This document shows positions 51,537-60,844 of a DNA stretch of 64,000 nt, piece after piece. The notes under the pieces are model-generated. The model was not told where the DNA came from and did no database searches. It saw nothing but the letters and a program-made list of their open reading frames with translations. Positions within the stretch are counted from its first letter, which is position 1, and each line of letters begins with the position of its first letter. Origin of the DNA: Aldehydirespirator sp028819505. Lineage in GTDB: Bacteria; Actinomycetota; Acidimicrobiia; Acidimicrobiales; Aldehydirespiratoraceae. The DNA is taken from positions 496,001 through 560,000 of the forward strand of contig OZ242297.1 in assembly GCA_965207755.1 (NCBI GenBank), written 5' to 3'. A program made the position numbers and the translations under genes.

Positions 51537-52274
51537 GTGCTTGAGGTGTCCGGGCTGACCACTCGATACGGGTCGATCTCGGCGCTGCGCCGGGTGAGCC
51601 TCTCCGTCGCGGCCAATGAGGTCGTCGGCCTCATCGGTCCCAACGGCGCTGGCAAGACCACCCTGCTCAACACCGTAGCGGGGCTGCTGCGCCCCGCCGA
51701 GGGAGAGGTGCACCTCGAAGGCCGGCCCGTGACCGGCGACAGCCCCGACCGGATGCTCAAGGCGGGCCTGGCCCTCGTGCCCGAGAGGCGGAGGCTGTTC
51801 GCTGAGATGACGGTGGTCGAGAACCTCCGCGTCGGGGGCGTGACTGTCAGTGCCGACCAGCGGGCCGAGCGGCTCGACGAGGTGGTGGAGCTGTTCCCGG
51901 TGCTCAAGGACAAGTGGTCCACCGCGGCCGGCTACCTCTCCGGGGGCGAGGCCCAGCAGCTCGCGATCGCTCGGGCGCTGATGAGCAGCCCGCGCGTCGT
52001 GCTGATGGACGAGCCGTCGCTGGGCCTGGCGCCGGTGCTGGTCGACTTCGTGTTCGAGCTGATCGGCCGCATGCGGGCCGAGGGCCGCACGATGCTGGTC
52101 GTCGAGCAGAACGCCACCCGCCTGCTTGAGGTGGCCGACCGGGCCTACGTGCTGCGCACCGGCGAGATCGCAGCCGAGGGCGCGGCCTCGGACCTCCTCA
52201 CCAGGGAAGACCTGTTCGACACGTTCGTGGGCGCCGCCCGCGACTCCGACACGTCGGAGTCCGCGCAGGAATGA
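51537..52274 (+). CDS. ABC transporter ATP-binding protein, LivF type
   Basis: A 245-residue ABC ATPase. It has Walker A GPNGAGKT (34-41), signature LSGGEAQQLAIARAL, and Walker B VVLMDEPSLGLAP with the LivF-type loop. LivF proteins serve branched-chain amino acid and aromatic acid importers (HAAT family). No LivG, permease or binding protein is nearby, so it must work with components elsewhere. It is divergent from the MarR gene and probably heads an operon with the FAH and aldehyde dehydrogenase genes. Confidence 0.9.
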   Translation: MLEVSGLTTRYGSISALRRVSLSVAANEVVGLIGPNGAGKTTLLNTVAGLLRPAEGEVHLEGRPVTGDSPDRMLKAGLALVPERRRLFAEMTVVENLRVGGVTVSADQRAERLDEVVELFPVLKDKWSTAAGYLSGGEAQQLAIARALMSSPRVVLMDEPSLGLAPVLVDFVFELIGRMRAEGRTMLVVEQNATRLLEVADRAYVLRTGEIAAEGAASDLLTREDLFDTFVGAARDSDTSESAQE

Positions 52275-52362
52275 GCGCGGCGCACCGTGTTCCGGCTACC
52301 GACCGGCGCCGGTGGCCGGCGGCGCCCCGGGGCGGGGCCCGCACGGCAACGCCGCGGGAAAC

Positions 52363-53259
52363 ATGACTGTGACCGAGTACCGGCGCATCCTGCTGGACGG
52401 GTATCCGGTGCTCGTCCGGCGCGACGGCGATGCTCTCCTGGCGCGGGACGGCCGGCGACTGGCCGCCTCCGACGCCGTCCACCTCCCGCCGTGCGAGCCG
52501 ACCAAGATCATCTGCGTCCACCTGAACTACGCCAGCCGGGTAGCCGAGTTCATGACCAGGCTGCCTCCTGCCCCGACCTACTTCCACAAGCCGATCACCG
52601 CCCTGAGCGCCCACGGCGCCGACGTGGTGCGGCCCGAGCCGTGCCGGTGGCTCAACTACGAGGGCGAGATCGGCATCGTCGTCGGCCGGACCTGCCGCAA
52701 CGTGTCGCCTGACGAAGCGGGCGACTTCATCGCGGGCTACACCGTGGCCAACGACTACGGGCTGCACGACTTCCGCGACACCGACGCGGGCTCGATGCTG
52801 CGGGTCAAGGGCAGCGACACGCTGTGTCCGGTCGGGCCGGCGCTGGTGACCGGCTGGGACTTCCGCCACAAGCGGATCCGCACCCTCGTGAACGGCGAGG
52901 TCCGCCAGGACGGCGGCACCGGCGAGATGGAGTGGGACATGCACTACTTGGTGGCCGACCTGGCCCGCACCATCACCCTGGTGCCCGGCGACCTGGTGCT
53001 GTCGGGTACTCCGGCCGGATCCCGCCCGGTCGTGCCCGGCGATGTGGTCACCGTCGAGGTGGATGGCCTGGGCGCGCTGACCAACACCATCGTCGCCGGA
53101 CCGGCGCCGGTGCGCTCCGACGTCGGCGCCCAGCCGTCGGACAGCGAGGAGGTCGTGTCCACGGCAATGGGCGGCGACTGGGAGCACCGCGGCAAGCGTG
53201 CCCCGCTCGGTCCCGGCGCCCGCCACTACCAGTCCACGGTGGAGGACGAGGACAGCTGA
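52363..53259 (+). CDS. Fumarylacetoacetate hydrolase family protein
   Basis: A 298-residue FAH-fold enzyme. Metal ligands Glu100 and Glu102 lie in LNYEGEIGIVVG and Asp131 in VANDYGLHD, with LVPGDLVLSGTPAG near the end. The family includes 2-hydroxyhepta-2,4-diene-1,7-dioate isomerase / OPET decarboxylase (HpaG), oxaloacetate decarboxylases and acylpyruvases. With an HpaD-like dioxygenase and ALDH nearby, the HpaG role is the best guess. A 30-residue C-terminal tail is extra. ATG 52363 follows CGCGGGAAAC. Confidence 0.88.
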   Translation: MTVTEYRRILLDGYPVLVRRDGDALLARDGRRLAASDAVHLPPCEPTKIICVHLNYASRVAEFMTRLPPAPTYFHKPITALSAHGADVVRPEPCRWLNYEGEIGIVVGRTCRNVSPDEAGDFIAGYTVANDYGLHDFRDTDAGSMLRVKGSDTLCPVGPALVTGWDFRHKRIRTLVNGEVRQDGGTGEMEWDMHYLVADLARTITLVPGDLVLSGTPAGSRPVVPGDVVTVEVDGLGALTNTIVAGPAPVRSDVGAQPSDSEEVVSTAMGGDWEHRGKRAPLGPGARHYQSTVEDEDS

Positions 53260-53331
53260 TGGCACCGAGGGATTCTGTGCGCAACGAATCCGCTCTGGGC
53301 GGCATATCTGCTCACAGAACCGGGCGGGCGG

Positions 53332-54795
53332 ATGGCTGAGTCGGCCCGGACTGCCGTGGGCGGGGTGGAGGTCAGCGTCGACCATCTGATCGGCGGCGAG
53401 CGGGTCGCGTCCGATCGCACGTTCGAGTGCCGCTCGCCACTGGACTGGGACCACAAACTGGCCGAGCTCGCCCGCGGTGACGCGTCCACCGCCGAGAGGG
53501 CCGTGGGCGCGGCGGTGGACGGCTTCCGCGAGTGGAGCGCGCTGCCCGTGGGCGAGCGGGCTGCCGCTATGCGCCGGGTAGCAGGCCTGATCGAGGCCCG
53601 CAACGACGACATCGCCCTGGTGGAGACGCTCGACATGGGCTTCCTGCACCGCTCCATGCGCGAGCGGCTGGTGGCCAGGGGCGCGCTCAATTTCCGGTTC
53701 TACGCGGACATGGCCGAGGCCCATGACGAGCCCCGCTGGCCGGCGCGGGGCACCGCCCACACCGTGCAGCGCATGCCGGCCGGTCCCGCGGTGGTGATCA
53801 CACCCTGGAACGCTCCGTTCATGCTGGCCACCTGGAAGGTGGCGCCCGCGCTGGCCGCGGGCAACAGTGTGGTGCTCAAGCCGGCCGAGTGGTCGCCGCT
53901 GTCGGCTTCGTTGCTGGCCGACCTGACGGTGGAGGCCGGGCTGCCGCCCGGTGCCTTCAACCTGGTGCAGGGATTCGGCGCCGAGGTCGGGGCGGCCCTG
54001 ACCGCGGATCCGCGGGTGCGCCGCATCAGCTTCACCGGCTCGCCGGAGACGGCCCGGCTCATCGGCGCGGCCGCGGCGGCCAGCATCGTGCCGTTCACGG
54101 CCGAGCTGGGCGGCAAGGGCCCGCTCATCGTGTTCGCCGACTGCGACCTGGAGGCGGCATCCGGGCAGGCCGCGGCCCAGTACGAGGACTCGGGCCAGGT
54201 GTGCCTGGCCGGGACCCGCCTGCTGGTGGAGGCCGCGGTGCGTGACGAGTTCCTGGAAGCACTGCGGATCCGGACCGAGGCCCACGTGCTGGGCGACAGC
54301 CGCGACGACTCGACCACCATCGCGCCGATGGTCCATCCCGACCACCTGGCCCGGGTGGAGGCCTTCGTGCAGCGGGCCCGGGCCGCGGGCGACACCGTGG
54401 TGTGGGGCGGACGGCGACGGGCCGGCTCCCTGCACTACGAGCCCACCCTCATCGAGCCCGCCTCCAACGACTCCGAGATCGTCCAGCGCGAGATCTTCGG
54501 CCCGGTACTCACGCTCCAGGCCTTCGCTACCGAGGCCGAGGCGGTGGACTTGGCCAACTCCACCCGCTACGGCCTGTCGGCCATCGTCTACACCGGATCA
54601 GCCGACCGGGCCCAGCGGGTGGGCAGGGCCGTGCGGGCAGGGATCGTGTGGACCAACACCTTCCTGGTGCGAGACCTGGCCGCCCCCTTCGGCGGCTGCG
54701 GCCTGTCCGGCATAGGCCGCGAGGGCGGAGACCACGCCCTCGACTTCCACAGCGACCTGAAGACCCTGATCTTGGCCGACAGCCCGACGAGTTGA
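53332..54795 (+). CDS. Aldehyde dehydrogenase (possibly HpaE-like)
   Basis: A 487-residue NAD(P)-dependent aldehyde dehydrogenase. It has PWNAPFMLATWKVAPALAAG, the catalytic Glu258 in AELGGKGP and the nucleophile Cys291 in SGQVCLAG, and ends with the usual oligomerisation segment. HpaE (5-carboxymethyl-2-hydroxymuconate semialdehyde dehydrogenase), BADH and PuuC all share these features, so substrate is inferred from context. ATG 53332 is in frame after a 72-nt gap from the FAH gene. A decayed copy of its 3' end follows at 54919-55050. Confidence 0.9.
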   Translation: MAESARTAVGGVEVSVDHLIGGERVASDRTFECRSPLDWDHKLAELARGDASTAERAVGAAVDGFREWSALPVGERAAAMRRVAGLIEARNDDIALVETLDMGFLHRSMRERLVARGALNFRFYADMAEAHDEPRWPARGTAHTVQRMPAGPAVVITPWNAPFMLATWKVAPALAAGNSVVLKPAEWSPLSASLLADLTVEAGLPPGAFNLVQGFGAEVGAALTADPRVRRISFTGSPETARLIGAAAAASIVPFTAELGGKGPLIVFADCDLEAASGQAAAQYEDSGQVCLAGTRLLVEAAVRDEFLEALRIRTEAHVLGDSRDDSTTIAPMVHPDHLARVEAFVQRARAAGDTVVWGGRRRAGSLHYEPTLIEPASNDSEIVQREIFGPVLTLQAFATEAEAVDLANSTRYGLSAIVYTGSADRAQRVGRAVRAGIVWTNTFLVRDLAAPFGGCGLSGIGREGGDHALDFHSDLKTLILADSPTS

Positions 54796-54918
54796 GAACT
54801 GCCATGTGGTGCGTCGGTGCGTCGGGCCGAGCCGAACGCCGCGCGAGAACGGACAGCATCACGGCTCCCCGGACGCCGCCGAGCCGGGTCGGAAGCACGG
54901 TGCGGACCAAGGATCGCG

Positions 54919-55050
54919 TAGGCCAGCACCTTCCTGGTGCGCGATTTGGCGACTTCCTTCGGCGGCTGCCAACAGTCTGACATAGAGAGCGTCGGCGGCG
55001 ACTACGCCCTCGACTTCCACAGTGCTCTGGAGACCCTTGACTCTCGCTGA
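54919..55050 (+). pseudogene. Decayed duplicate of aldehyde dehydrogenase 3' end
   Basis: In one frame this reads STFLVRDLATSFGGC, then DYALDFHSALETLDSR and a stop. It parallels NTFLVRDLAAPFGGC and HALDFHSDLKTLI of the gene just upstream. Only the last 42 codons are recognisable and the middle has diverged. The rest of the interval 54796-55206 holds nothing I can identify. Confidence 0.75.
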
Positions 55051-55206
55051 CTAGAGGAGTTCGGATATCCACTCAGGCGACACGGCAGCGCCCCTTGGCG
55101 ACCGGGTCGTCGTTGAGATCGTTCGGCCCAGTCGTGCTAGCGATTCTGATAGCTATTGCATTCTCGCCGCTGAAGCGACTTCCTGCTGGCGATGGGCACG
55201 GAGCAT

Positions 55207-55623
55207 CTAGGACGCGCTCAACGTCAGAGGCTCGATTCTGTTGTGATGCACTGCGTAAATGAAGGGGCCGTCCTCTTGGCATACCCGGGTGATCGCGTCG
55301 AGGTTGCGGAGGTATCGCCGAGCCATCTCTTCGCCTGTGAGCCGTTGGCTTGACAAGCAGAAGCAGCGGACGCCGTGGGTTCTTACAACGTCACGCTCTC
55401 GCCGGTTGTAGCGGATCCTCTTGTCCTTCATCAGCACGGCCCAACCGCGTAGGCCGGCCAACTTCAGCCATTCTTCGTCTGGCACCACCTCGTCGGTGGG
55501 CATTCCGTAGTGTTCCGAAAGAGTGAGCAGTCTCAAGCCTGCGTCTCGCAGCAGGCGGGGGACCACGATCCTTCCCAGGCTGCGATCGAGGAAGAGATCA
55601 GGCAGCCCGGCGGGATGTGACAC
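55207..55623 (-). CDS. PIN-like toxin (DUF5615 type)
   Basis: A 138-residue protein. LPDLFLDRSLGRIVVPRLLR begins with an Asp-containing strand, and DEEWLKLAGLRGWAVLMKDK and IRYNRRERDVVRTHGVRCFC follow the DUF5615/Mut7-C-like PIN pattern (D...DEEW...KD..). It is paired with a DUF433-type antitoxin whose gene it overlaps by 26 nt. GTG 55623 is the likely start. A ribonuclease activity is expected from the fold only. Confidence 0.78.
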   Translation of the reverse strand: MSHPAGLPDLFLDRSLGRIVVPRLLRDAGLRLLTLSEHYGMPTDEVVPDEEWLKLAGLRGWAVLMKDKRIRYNRRERDVVRTHGVRCFCLSSQRLTGEEMARRYLRNLDAITRVCQEDGPFIYAVHHNRIEPLTLSAS

Positions 55624-56320
55624 GGACGACGTCTTCGAGCTGGTCGGCCGGGACGCCGAATTCTTCGGCCAGGTCGCTGAGTGTCTCGCCCGCCCAGAAC
55701 CGGTCGAGCACGTCGGCCACCCGAGCGGCGCCTCGCTCGAAGATCGGTGCACCGAAGGATCGCGTGGGGTCGGCCACTACCTCTGCATGGTCGTAGGCCG
55801 GCACGTGGATGACCGACGCGTAGCCGTCCGGGCCGTACTCGATGCGTCGAAGGTACCTGTCGAGCACATCTACGAACACTCTCCGATTACTGCGCACGAC
55901 AACCAGATCGGTCGGCTCGCGACCGGAGCCGGCAGCACGGCAAGCCTCGTCGTAGTCGTACAGCAACTCTGCGCCGTCCGTATAGAGCCGACGTGACGCG
56001 AGCGCGTGCGCGATGCCCATCTGACGCTGGAGTTCATCGAGTGCCGGCCTTACTCGCTGCATCGGCACCCCGCTCCTGCGGGCGGCGGCCAGCACTAGCG
56101 CCTCTGCCAAGCCGACGAACGGGAGCGAGGGTTCCTGATGTGTTCGCTGCGGAAAGCATGTGATCACAGGCCTTCCGATCACGTCTGGTCGATCCGGGAA
56201 GTGCCGCACGTATCCCCGAGCCCAACTCGCGAGCGTCGAGGGGGGTACATCCACGATGCGCGCCGCCTCGCCCACGGTGTAGAGCGGAACCGAGAACCGA
56301 AAGTCATCTTCGTGCGTCAG
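55598..56320 (-). CDS. DUF433-type antitoxin with N-terminal HTH
   Basis: About 240 residues. An N-terminal MerR-like segment YTVGEAARIVDVPPSTLASW precedes a long linker. A C-terminal DUF433 helix pair (GAARVADVLDRFWAGETLSD, LAEEFGVPADQLEDVVRV) follows. Such proteins pair with DUF5615 toxins. The start is unclear: a strong Shine-Dalgarno GGGAGGTG lies 6 nt before a CTG at 56320. In-frame TTG codons occur at 56350 and 56401. No ATG or GTG is available nearby. Confidence 0.72.
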   Translation of the reverse strand: MTHEDDFRFSVPLYTVGEAARIVDVPPSTLASWARGYVRHFPDRPDVIGRPVITCFPQRTHQEPSLPFVGLAEALVLAAARRSGVPMQRVRPALDELQRQMGIAHALASRRLYTDGAELLYDYDEACRAAGSGREPTDLVVVRSNRRVFVDVLDRYLRRIEYGPDGYASVIHVPAYDHAEVVADPTRSFGAPIFERGAARVADVLDRFWAGETLSDLAEEFGVPADQLEDVVRVTSRRAA

Positions 56321-56414
56321 GTGGCACCTCCCTTCGATGTATCCATTCAAGCAGCCAGACGACTCGACTGTGCTGCGGCCAGAGGTTGTCGTCGCCGACA
56401 ACCGGCGAAGGGGT

Positions 56415-57068
56415 CTAGAACATGCGGCCCTCTATGCGGCTGGCGGCCAGCCACAGCTCGATGTCGCGGATCGCTTCGGCCATGGCCTGGCCGATGAGGT
56501 CGAGCTTGCGGACCTGCTCGATGCGGTCGCGGACGCCGGCCAACTCCCGCTTCGGCAGGAGCAGGTGCAGGATGCCGCAGGCGTCCGCCAGGCAGATGAT
56601 CACGATGTCGCGGGGGTCGGGGATCTCGTCGCTGAGGAGCACGCCCAGGATGCGCAGCTTCACCTCGCGCTCCTCGGTCCCGTCGACCACCGGGTAGCGG
56701 CGGGACCGGAACACCCACAGGAACCGCTCGTCGTGCTGCTCGAGGATGCCGCGCTCGACCAGGCGGGCCAGCGCCTCGTCCCGGATCTGGTCGGCATCCC
56801 TGGCCGTCTGCTCCACCCAGTAGCGGGCGTCGTGCTGCTCGCCGGCCGCGATCTTCTCCAGCGTCGGGTCAAGCAGGCTGTCGCCCACCGGCGTGGCGTC
56901 GATCAGGACGAGGTTCTCGGGATCGGTGTCGATCCGGTTCTCCAGGGCCAGGTCCATCAGCACGGCCGCGGCCAGCGCGTGATGCATCGACATGACCGGC
57001 ACCGGCTCGAACTTGCCGTCGTCGTCCCGCAGTGTCAGCAGGACGATCTCCTCTGCGAATCTCAGCAT
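56415..57068 (-). CDS. GPP34 family phosphoprotein
   Basis: A 217-residue helical protein of the GPP34/GOLPH3-like family: LRFAEEIVLLTLRDDDG, ALAAAVLMDLALENRIDTD and RLVERGILEQ are typical. The eukaryotic member binds phosphatidylinositol 4-phosphate at the Golgi; actinobacterial homologues are of unknown role, perhaps membrane-associated. ATG 57068 matches the usual family start; the frame extends to 57131 without support. Confidence 0.85.
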   Translation of the reverse strand: MLRFAEEIVLLTLRDDDGKFEPVPVMSMHHALAAAVLMDLALENRIDTDPENLVLIDATPVGDSLLDPTLEKIAAGEQHDARYWVEQTARDADQIRDEALARLVERGILEQHDERFLWVFRSRRYPVVDGTEEREVKLRILGVLLSDEIPDPRDIVIICLADACGILHLLLPKRELAGVRDRIEQVRKLDLIGQAMAEAIRDIELWLAASRIEGRMF

Positions 57069-57156
57069 GGGGCCTTGTGTATCACATGGCGGGCCGTCTC
57101 GGACAGTCCCGGCCGGCGCCAAGAGCCGCAATCCCCCGCAGCCGGCCCGACGAGCC

Positions 57157-58296
57157 TCAGAAGTCCTCGTCGAAGGAGACTTCGCCCTCCACGCCCACCT
57201 GGTAGGCGGACACGGTGCGCTCGAAGAAGTTGGAGAGCTCCTGCACGTCCTGCAGCTCCATGAACGAGAACGGGTTGCGGCTGCCGAAGCGCCTCCGCAG
57301 GCCGAGCTGCATCAGGCGCTGGTCGGCCACGTACTCGAGGTAGGCGCGGGTGTCGGCCACCGACATGCCGGGCACGCCCTCGCCCAGCAGGTCCGCCGCG
57401 AACTGGAGCTCGGCGTCCACCGCCTCGGCCAGCATGTCGCTGATCCGCCGGCCCAGATCCTCGTCGAACAGTTCGGGCTCCTCGGCGCGCACGGTGCGGA
57501 TCACCTCGAAGGCGAAGTTCATGTGCATGGATTCGTCGCGGAACACCCAGTTCGTGCCGGCCGCCAGCCCGTTGAGCAGGCCCTTGGACCGCAGGAAGTA
57601 CACGTAGGCGAACGCTGCGAAGAAGAACAGGCCCTCGATGCAGGCCGCGAAGCAGACCAGGTTCATCAGGAAGCGGCGCCGGTCCTCCGCGGTGCGCAGC
57701 GGCCCGTCGCCGACCGAGTCCATCCACTTGAAGCAGAACTCGGCCTTGGCCCTGATCGACGGGATGTTCTCGATGGCGGCGAACGCCTCGGCCCGCTCGT
57801 CGTGCTCGGGGATGTAGTTGTCGAGCAGGTTCAGGTAGAACTGCACGTGCAGCGCCTCCTCGAAGAGCTGGCGCGACAGGTACATGCGGGCCTCGGGCGC
57901 GTTGATGTGCTCGTAGAGGTTCAGGACGAGGTTGTTGGCCACGATCGAGTCGCCGGTGGCGAAGAAGGCCACCAGCCGGCGTATCAGGTGCTTCTCGGCC
58001 GGCATGAGCTTGCGGTCCAGGTCGACCAGGTCGTCGGAGAAGTCGATCTCGTCGACCGTCCAGGTGTTCTTGATCGCGTCGCGGTACATCTCGAAGAACT
58101 GCGGGTAGCGCATCGGGCGCAGGGTCAGGTCGAAGCCCGGGTCCAGGATGTTGGGCCGGCCGGCGGCGTCCGGCGTGGGCTGCCCGGGCCGGGGCTCGGC
58201 CTCCGGTTCAGGCTGGAAGCCTGCGGGAGGGGCGGGGACGGCCGAGTCCCGGCCCGGGAGATCCGGATGATCGACGGAGATGTCGGTGATGGCCAT
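57157..58296 (-). CDS. nrdB: Ribonucleotide reductase small subunit, class Ia-type
   Basis: The 379-residue radical-generating subunit that supplies deoxynucleotides with NrdA. The di-iron ligands appear in FEEALHVQFY (ExxH) and DESMHMNFAFE, with the expected radical Tyr four residues after the His of the first motif, so it is a tyrosyl-radical type enzyme. The first 50 residues are a Pro-rich extension. ATG 58296 overlaps the nrdA stop as ATGA. Confidence 0.95.
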   Translation of the reverse strand: MAITDISVDHPDLPGRDSAVPAPPAGFQPEPEAEPRPGQPTPDAAGRPNILDPGFDLTLRPMRYPQFFEMYRDAIKNTWTVDEIDFSDDLVDLDRKLMPAEKHLIRRLVAFFATGDSIVANNLVLNLYEHINAPEARMYLSRQLFEEALHVQFYLNLLDNYIPEHDERAEAFAAIENIPSIRAKAEFCFKWMDSVGDGPLRTAEDRRRFLMNLVCFAACIEGLFFFAAFAYVYFLRSKGLLNGLAAGTNWVFRDESMHMNFAFEVIRTVRAEEPELFDEDLGRRISDMLAEAVDAELQFAADLLGEGVPGMSVADTRAYLEYVADQRLMQLGLRRRFGSRNPFSFMELQDVQELSNFFERTVSAYQVGVEGEVSFDEDF

Positions 58297-60731
58297 CAGT
58301 CGCACGCCTCGCAGGTCTCGGGGTTCTCCAGGGAGCAGGCCGCAGCGGCCTCGGCGCCGGTGGGCGCAGAGCCGTTGGTGGTGGTCTGGTTGATCCGCGT
58401 CTTCGGCCTCGAGCGCAGGTAGTAGGTGGTCTTGAGGCCCTGCTTCCAGGCGTGCATGTACATCGACGACAGCTTGCCGATGGTCGGGGCCTCCATGAAG
58501 AGGTTGAGCGACTGGCTCTGGTCGATGAAGGCGCCCCGGTCCGCGGCCATCTCGATGAGGGAGCGCTGCGGTATCTCCCACGCGGTGCGGTAGACGGCCC
58601 GCAGGTCCTCCGGTATGCGCTCGATCTGCTGGATGGAGCCCTCGGCCTTCTTGACGTCGGCGATCATCCTGTCGTCCCACAGGCCCCGTGCCTTCAGCTC
58701 GGCCACCAGGTACCGGTTCACCTGCATGAACTCGCCCGAGAGGGTCTCGCGCTTGAACAGGTTCGACACTTGGGGCTCGATGCACTCGTAGCAGCCGGCG
58801 ATGGCCGCGATGGTGGCGGTCGGGGCGATCGCGACGAGCAGCGAGTTGCGAAGCCCGTGGGTGGCGATCCGCTCGCGCAGCGGACCCCAGCGGTCAGGGT
58901 CGGACGGCTCGGCGCTCCAGAGGTCGAACTGGAGCTCTCCGGCCGCGGCCCGTGTGTCGGCGAAGCCGGGATGGGGCCCGCCGGCCTCGGCCAGGTCGGT
59001 GGACGCCCACAGGGCGTTGAAGTAGATCTCCTCGGAGATGCGGCGGCTGAGGCTGCGGGCCTCGGCGGAGTCGAAGGCCAGGCCCAGCTTGAAGAACACG
59101 TCTTGCAGGCCCATGAGGCCCAGGCCCACCGGTCGCCAGCGCCGGTTGGAGGCCTCCGACTCGCCGGTCGGGTAGTAGTTGATGTCGATGACGCGGTCGA
59201 GGAAGCCGACCACCAGCCGCACCACCTCGCCGAGCCGCTCGAAGTCGAAGCGCGCCGGAGCGCTGCCGTTGGAGGCCGTCGCCCGCTGGACGAAGGCGCC
59301 GAGATTGACCGATCCCAGGTTGCACACCGCGGTCTCGTCGGCGCTGGTCACCTCGATGATCTCGGTGCACAGGTTCGACAGATGCACGACCCGGTCGCGG
59401 GCGTTGGCGTCGCCGCCGGGACCGGGGCCCGTCTGGTTGCACTTGGCGTTGGCGGCATCCTTGAACGTCATCCAGCCGTTGCCGGTCTCGGCCAGGGTCC
59501 GCATCATCCGGGTGTAGAGCTGGCGGGCCGAGACCTGCTGCTCGTAGAGCCCGTCGGCCTCGGCCTGCTCGTAGATGGCCCGGAACTCCTCTCCGTAGGT
59601 GTCGGTGAGTTCAGGCACCTTCTTGGGGTCGAACAGGCTCCACCGCCAGTCCAGCTCCACGCGCTCCATGAACAGGTCCGGCACCCAGTTGGCGAGGTTG
59701 ATGTTGTGGGTGCGGCGGGCGTGGTCGCCGGTGTTGTCGCGCAGCTCCAGGAACTGCTCGACGTCGGCGTGCCAGGTCTCGAGGTAGACGCAGGCCGCGC
59801 CCTTGCGCCGGCCGCCCTGGTTGACTGCGGCCACCGAGGAGTCGAGGGTCTTGAGCCACGGCACGATGCCGTTGGACAGCCCGTTGGTCCCCCGGATCAG
59901 CGATCCCTTGGAGCGGACCCGGTGCCAGCCGACCCCGATGCCCCCCGCGTACTTCGAGAGGCGGGCGATGTCGGTGTAGCGCCGGTAGATGCCCTCCAGG
60001 GAGTCGGTGGGGGAGTCGAGCAGGTAGCAGCTCGACATCTGCGGGTGCATCGTGCCCGAGTTGAACAGGGTGGGGCTCGACGGCAGGTAGGCCAGCGACG
60101 AGATCAGGTCGTAGAACGCGACGGCCTCGTCGGGGCTCGTGCTCAGCCCGCATGCCACGCGGAGCATGAAGTACTGCGGGGTCTCGATCACCAGCCGGGT
60201 GTCGGGATGGCGCAGCAGGTAGCGGTCGTAGACGGTGCGCAGCCCGAAGAACTCGAAGTTGCGGTCCCGGCCGGAGTCGATGGCAGCGTTCAGCGCCGGG
60301 GAGTGCGCCCGCACGAACTCCGCGGTCTCGTCCCCGATCAGCCCGAGCCGGTGTCCGGTCTCCGTGGCCTCGGAGAACCACGGGATGTTCTGGTTGCGGA
60401 CCTCCTTGTCGATGTAGGTGGCCAGCATGCGGGCCGCGAGCTTCGAGTAGTTGGGCTCCTCCACGATGAGACCGGCCGCGGTGCGGATGCTCAGCTCGTC
60501 GAGCTCGCGGCTGGTGGCCCCGTCGGCGAGGGCGGCGATCGTTCGGGTGCTGACCGTCAGCGGATCGACGCCGAGCAGGCCCTCGGCCGCCCGGGCCACC
60601 GCGTTGACGATCTTGTTCACGTCGACGGGCTCGAGGTTGCCGTTGCGCTTGCGGACCTGCATCGTGGTGGGCGCCGGGACAGCCGGTGGCGCGTCGGCGA
60701 CCGAGGTCAGCCGGTCCTGGGTCATAGTCAC
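58296..60731 (-). CDS. nrdA: Ribonucleotide reductase large subunit, class Ia-type
   Basis: The 811-residue catalytic subunit. An ATP-cone allosteric domain (about residues 24-110, VRKRNGNLEPVDVNKIVNAV) leads. Active-site pieces include NSGTMHPQMSSCYLL, VCNLGSVNLGA and PTATIAAIAGCYECIEPQ. The C-terminal redox cysteines are in ENPETCEACD. nrdB is coupled directly downstream. A consensus promoter lies 84 nt or more upstream (60815-60844). Confidence 0.96.
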   Translation of the reverse strand: MTMTQDRLTSVADAPPAVPAPTTMQVRKRNGNLEPVDVNKIVNAVARAAEGLLGVDPLTVSTRTIAALADGATSRELDELSIRTAAGLIVEEPNYSKLAARMLATYIDKEVRNQNIPWFSEATETGHRLGLIGDETAEFVRAHSPALNAAIDSGRDRNFEFFGLRTVYDRYLLRHPDTRLVIETPQYFMLRVACGLSTSPDEAVAFYDLISSLAYLPSSPTLFNSGTMHPQMSSCYLLDSPTDSLEGIYRRYTDIARLSKYAGGIGVGWHRVRSKGSLIRGTNGLSNGIVPWLKTLDSSVAAVNQGGRRKGAACVYLETWHADVEQFLELRDNTGDHARRTHNINLANWVPDLFMERVELDWRWSLFDPKKVPELTDTYGEEFRAIYEQAEADGLYEQQVSARQLYTRMMRTLAETGNGWMTFKDAANAKCNQTGPGPGGDANARDRVVHLSNLCTEIIEVTSADETAVCNLGSVNLGAFVQRATASNGSAPARFDFERLGEVVRLVVGFLDRVIDINYYPTGESEASNRRWRPVGLGLMGLQDVFFKLGLAFDSAEARSLSRRISEEIYFNALWASTDLAEAGGPHPGFADTRAAAGELQFDLWSAEPSDPDRWGPLRERIATHGLRNSLLVAIAPTATIAAIAGCYECIEPQVSNLFKRETLSGEFMQVNRYLVAELKARGLWDDRMIADVKKAEGSIQQIERIPEDLRAVYRTAWEIPQRSLIEMAADRGAFIDQSQSLNLFMEAPTIGKLSSMYMHAWKQGLKTTYYLRSRPKTRINQTTTNGSAPTGAEAAAACSLENPETCEACD

Positions 60732-60814
60732 GTCGGTGCCCTCCTCTTGCCCGTCGTCAAGTGCCCCGCCAGTTGCGAACCCCGCTCAAGACCGGTCACA
60801 ACTTCGGAACACAG

Positions 60815-60844
60815 ATTACAGCATCGTAACTACACGCGTGTCAA
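60815..60844 (-). promoter_or_regulatory. Promoter of nrdAB
   Basis: On the minus strand, a perfect -35 TTGACA (60839-60844), an 18-nt spacer and -10 TGTAAT (60815-60820). A palindrome ACACGCGTGT (60832-60841) overlaps the -35 and may be a regulator site. I could not match it convincingly to the NrdR box. Confidence 0.65.
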
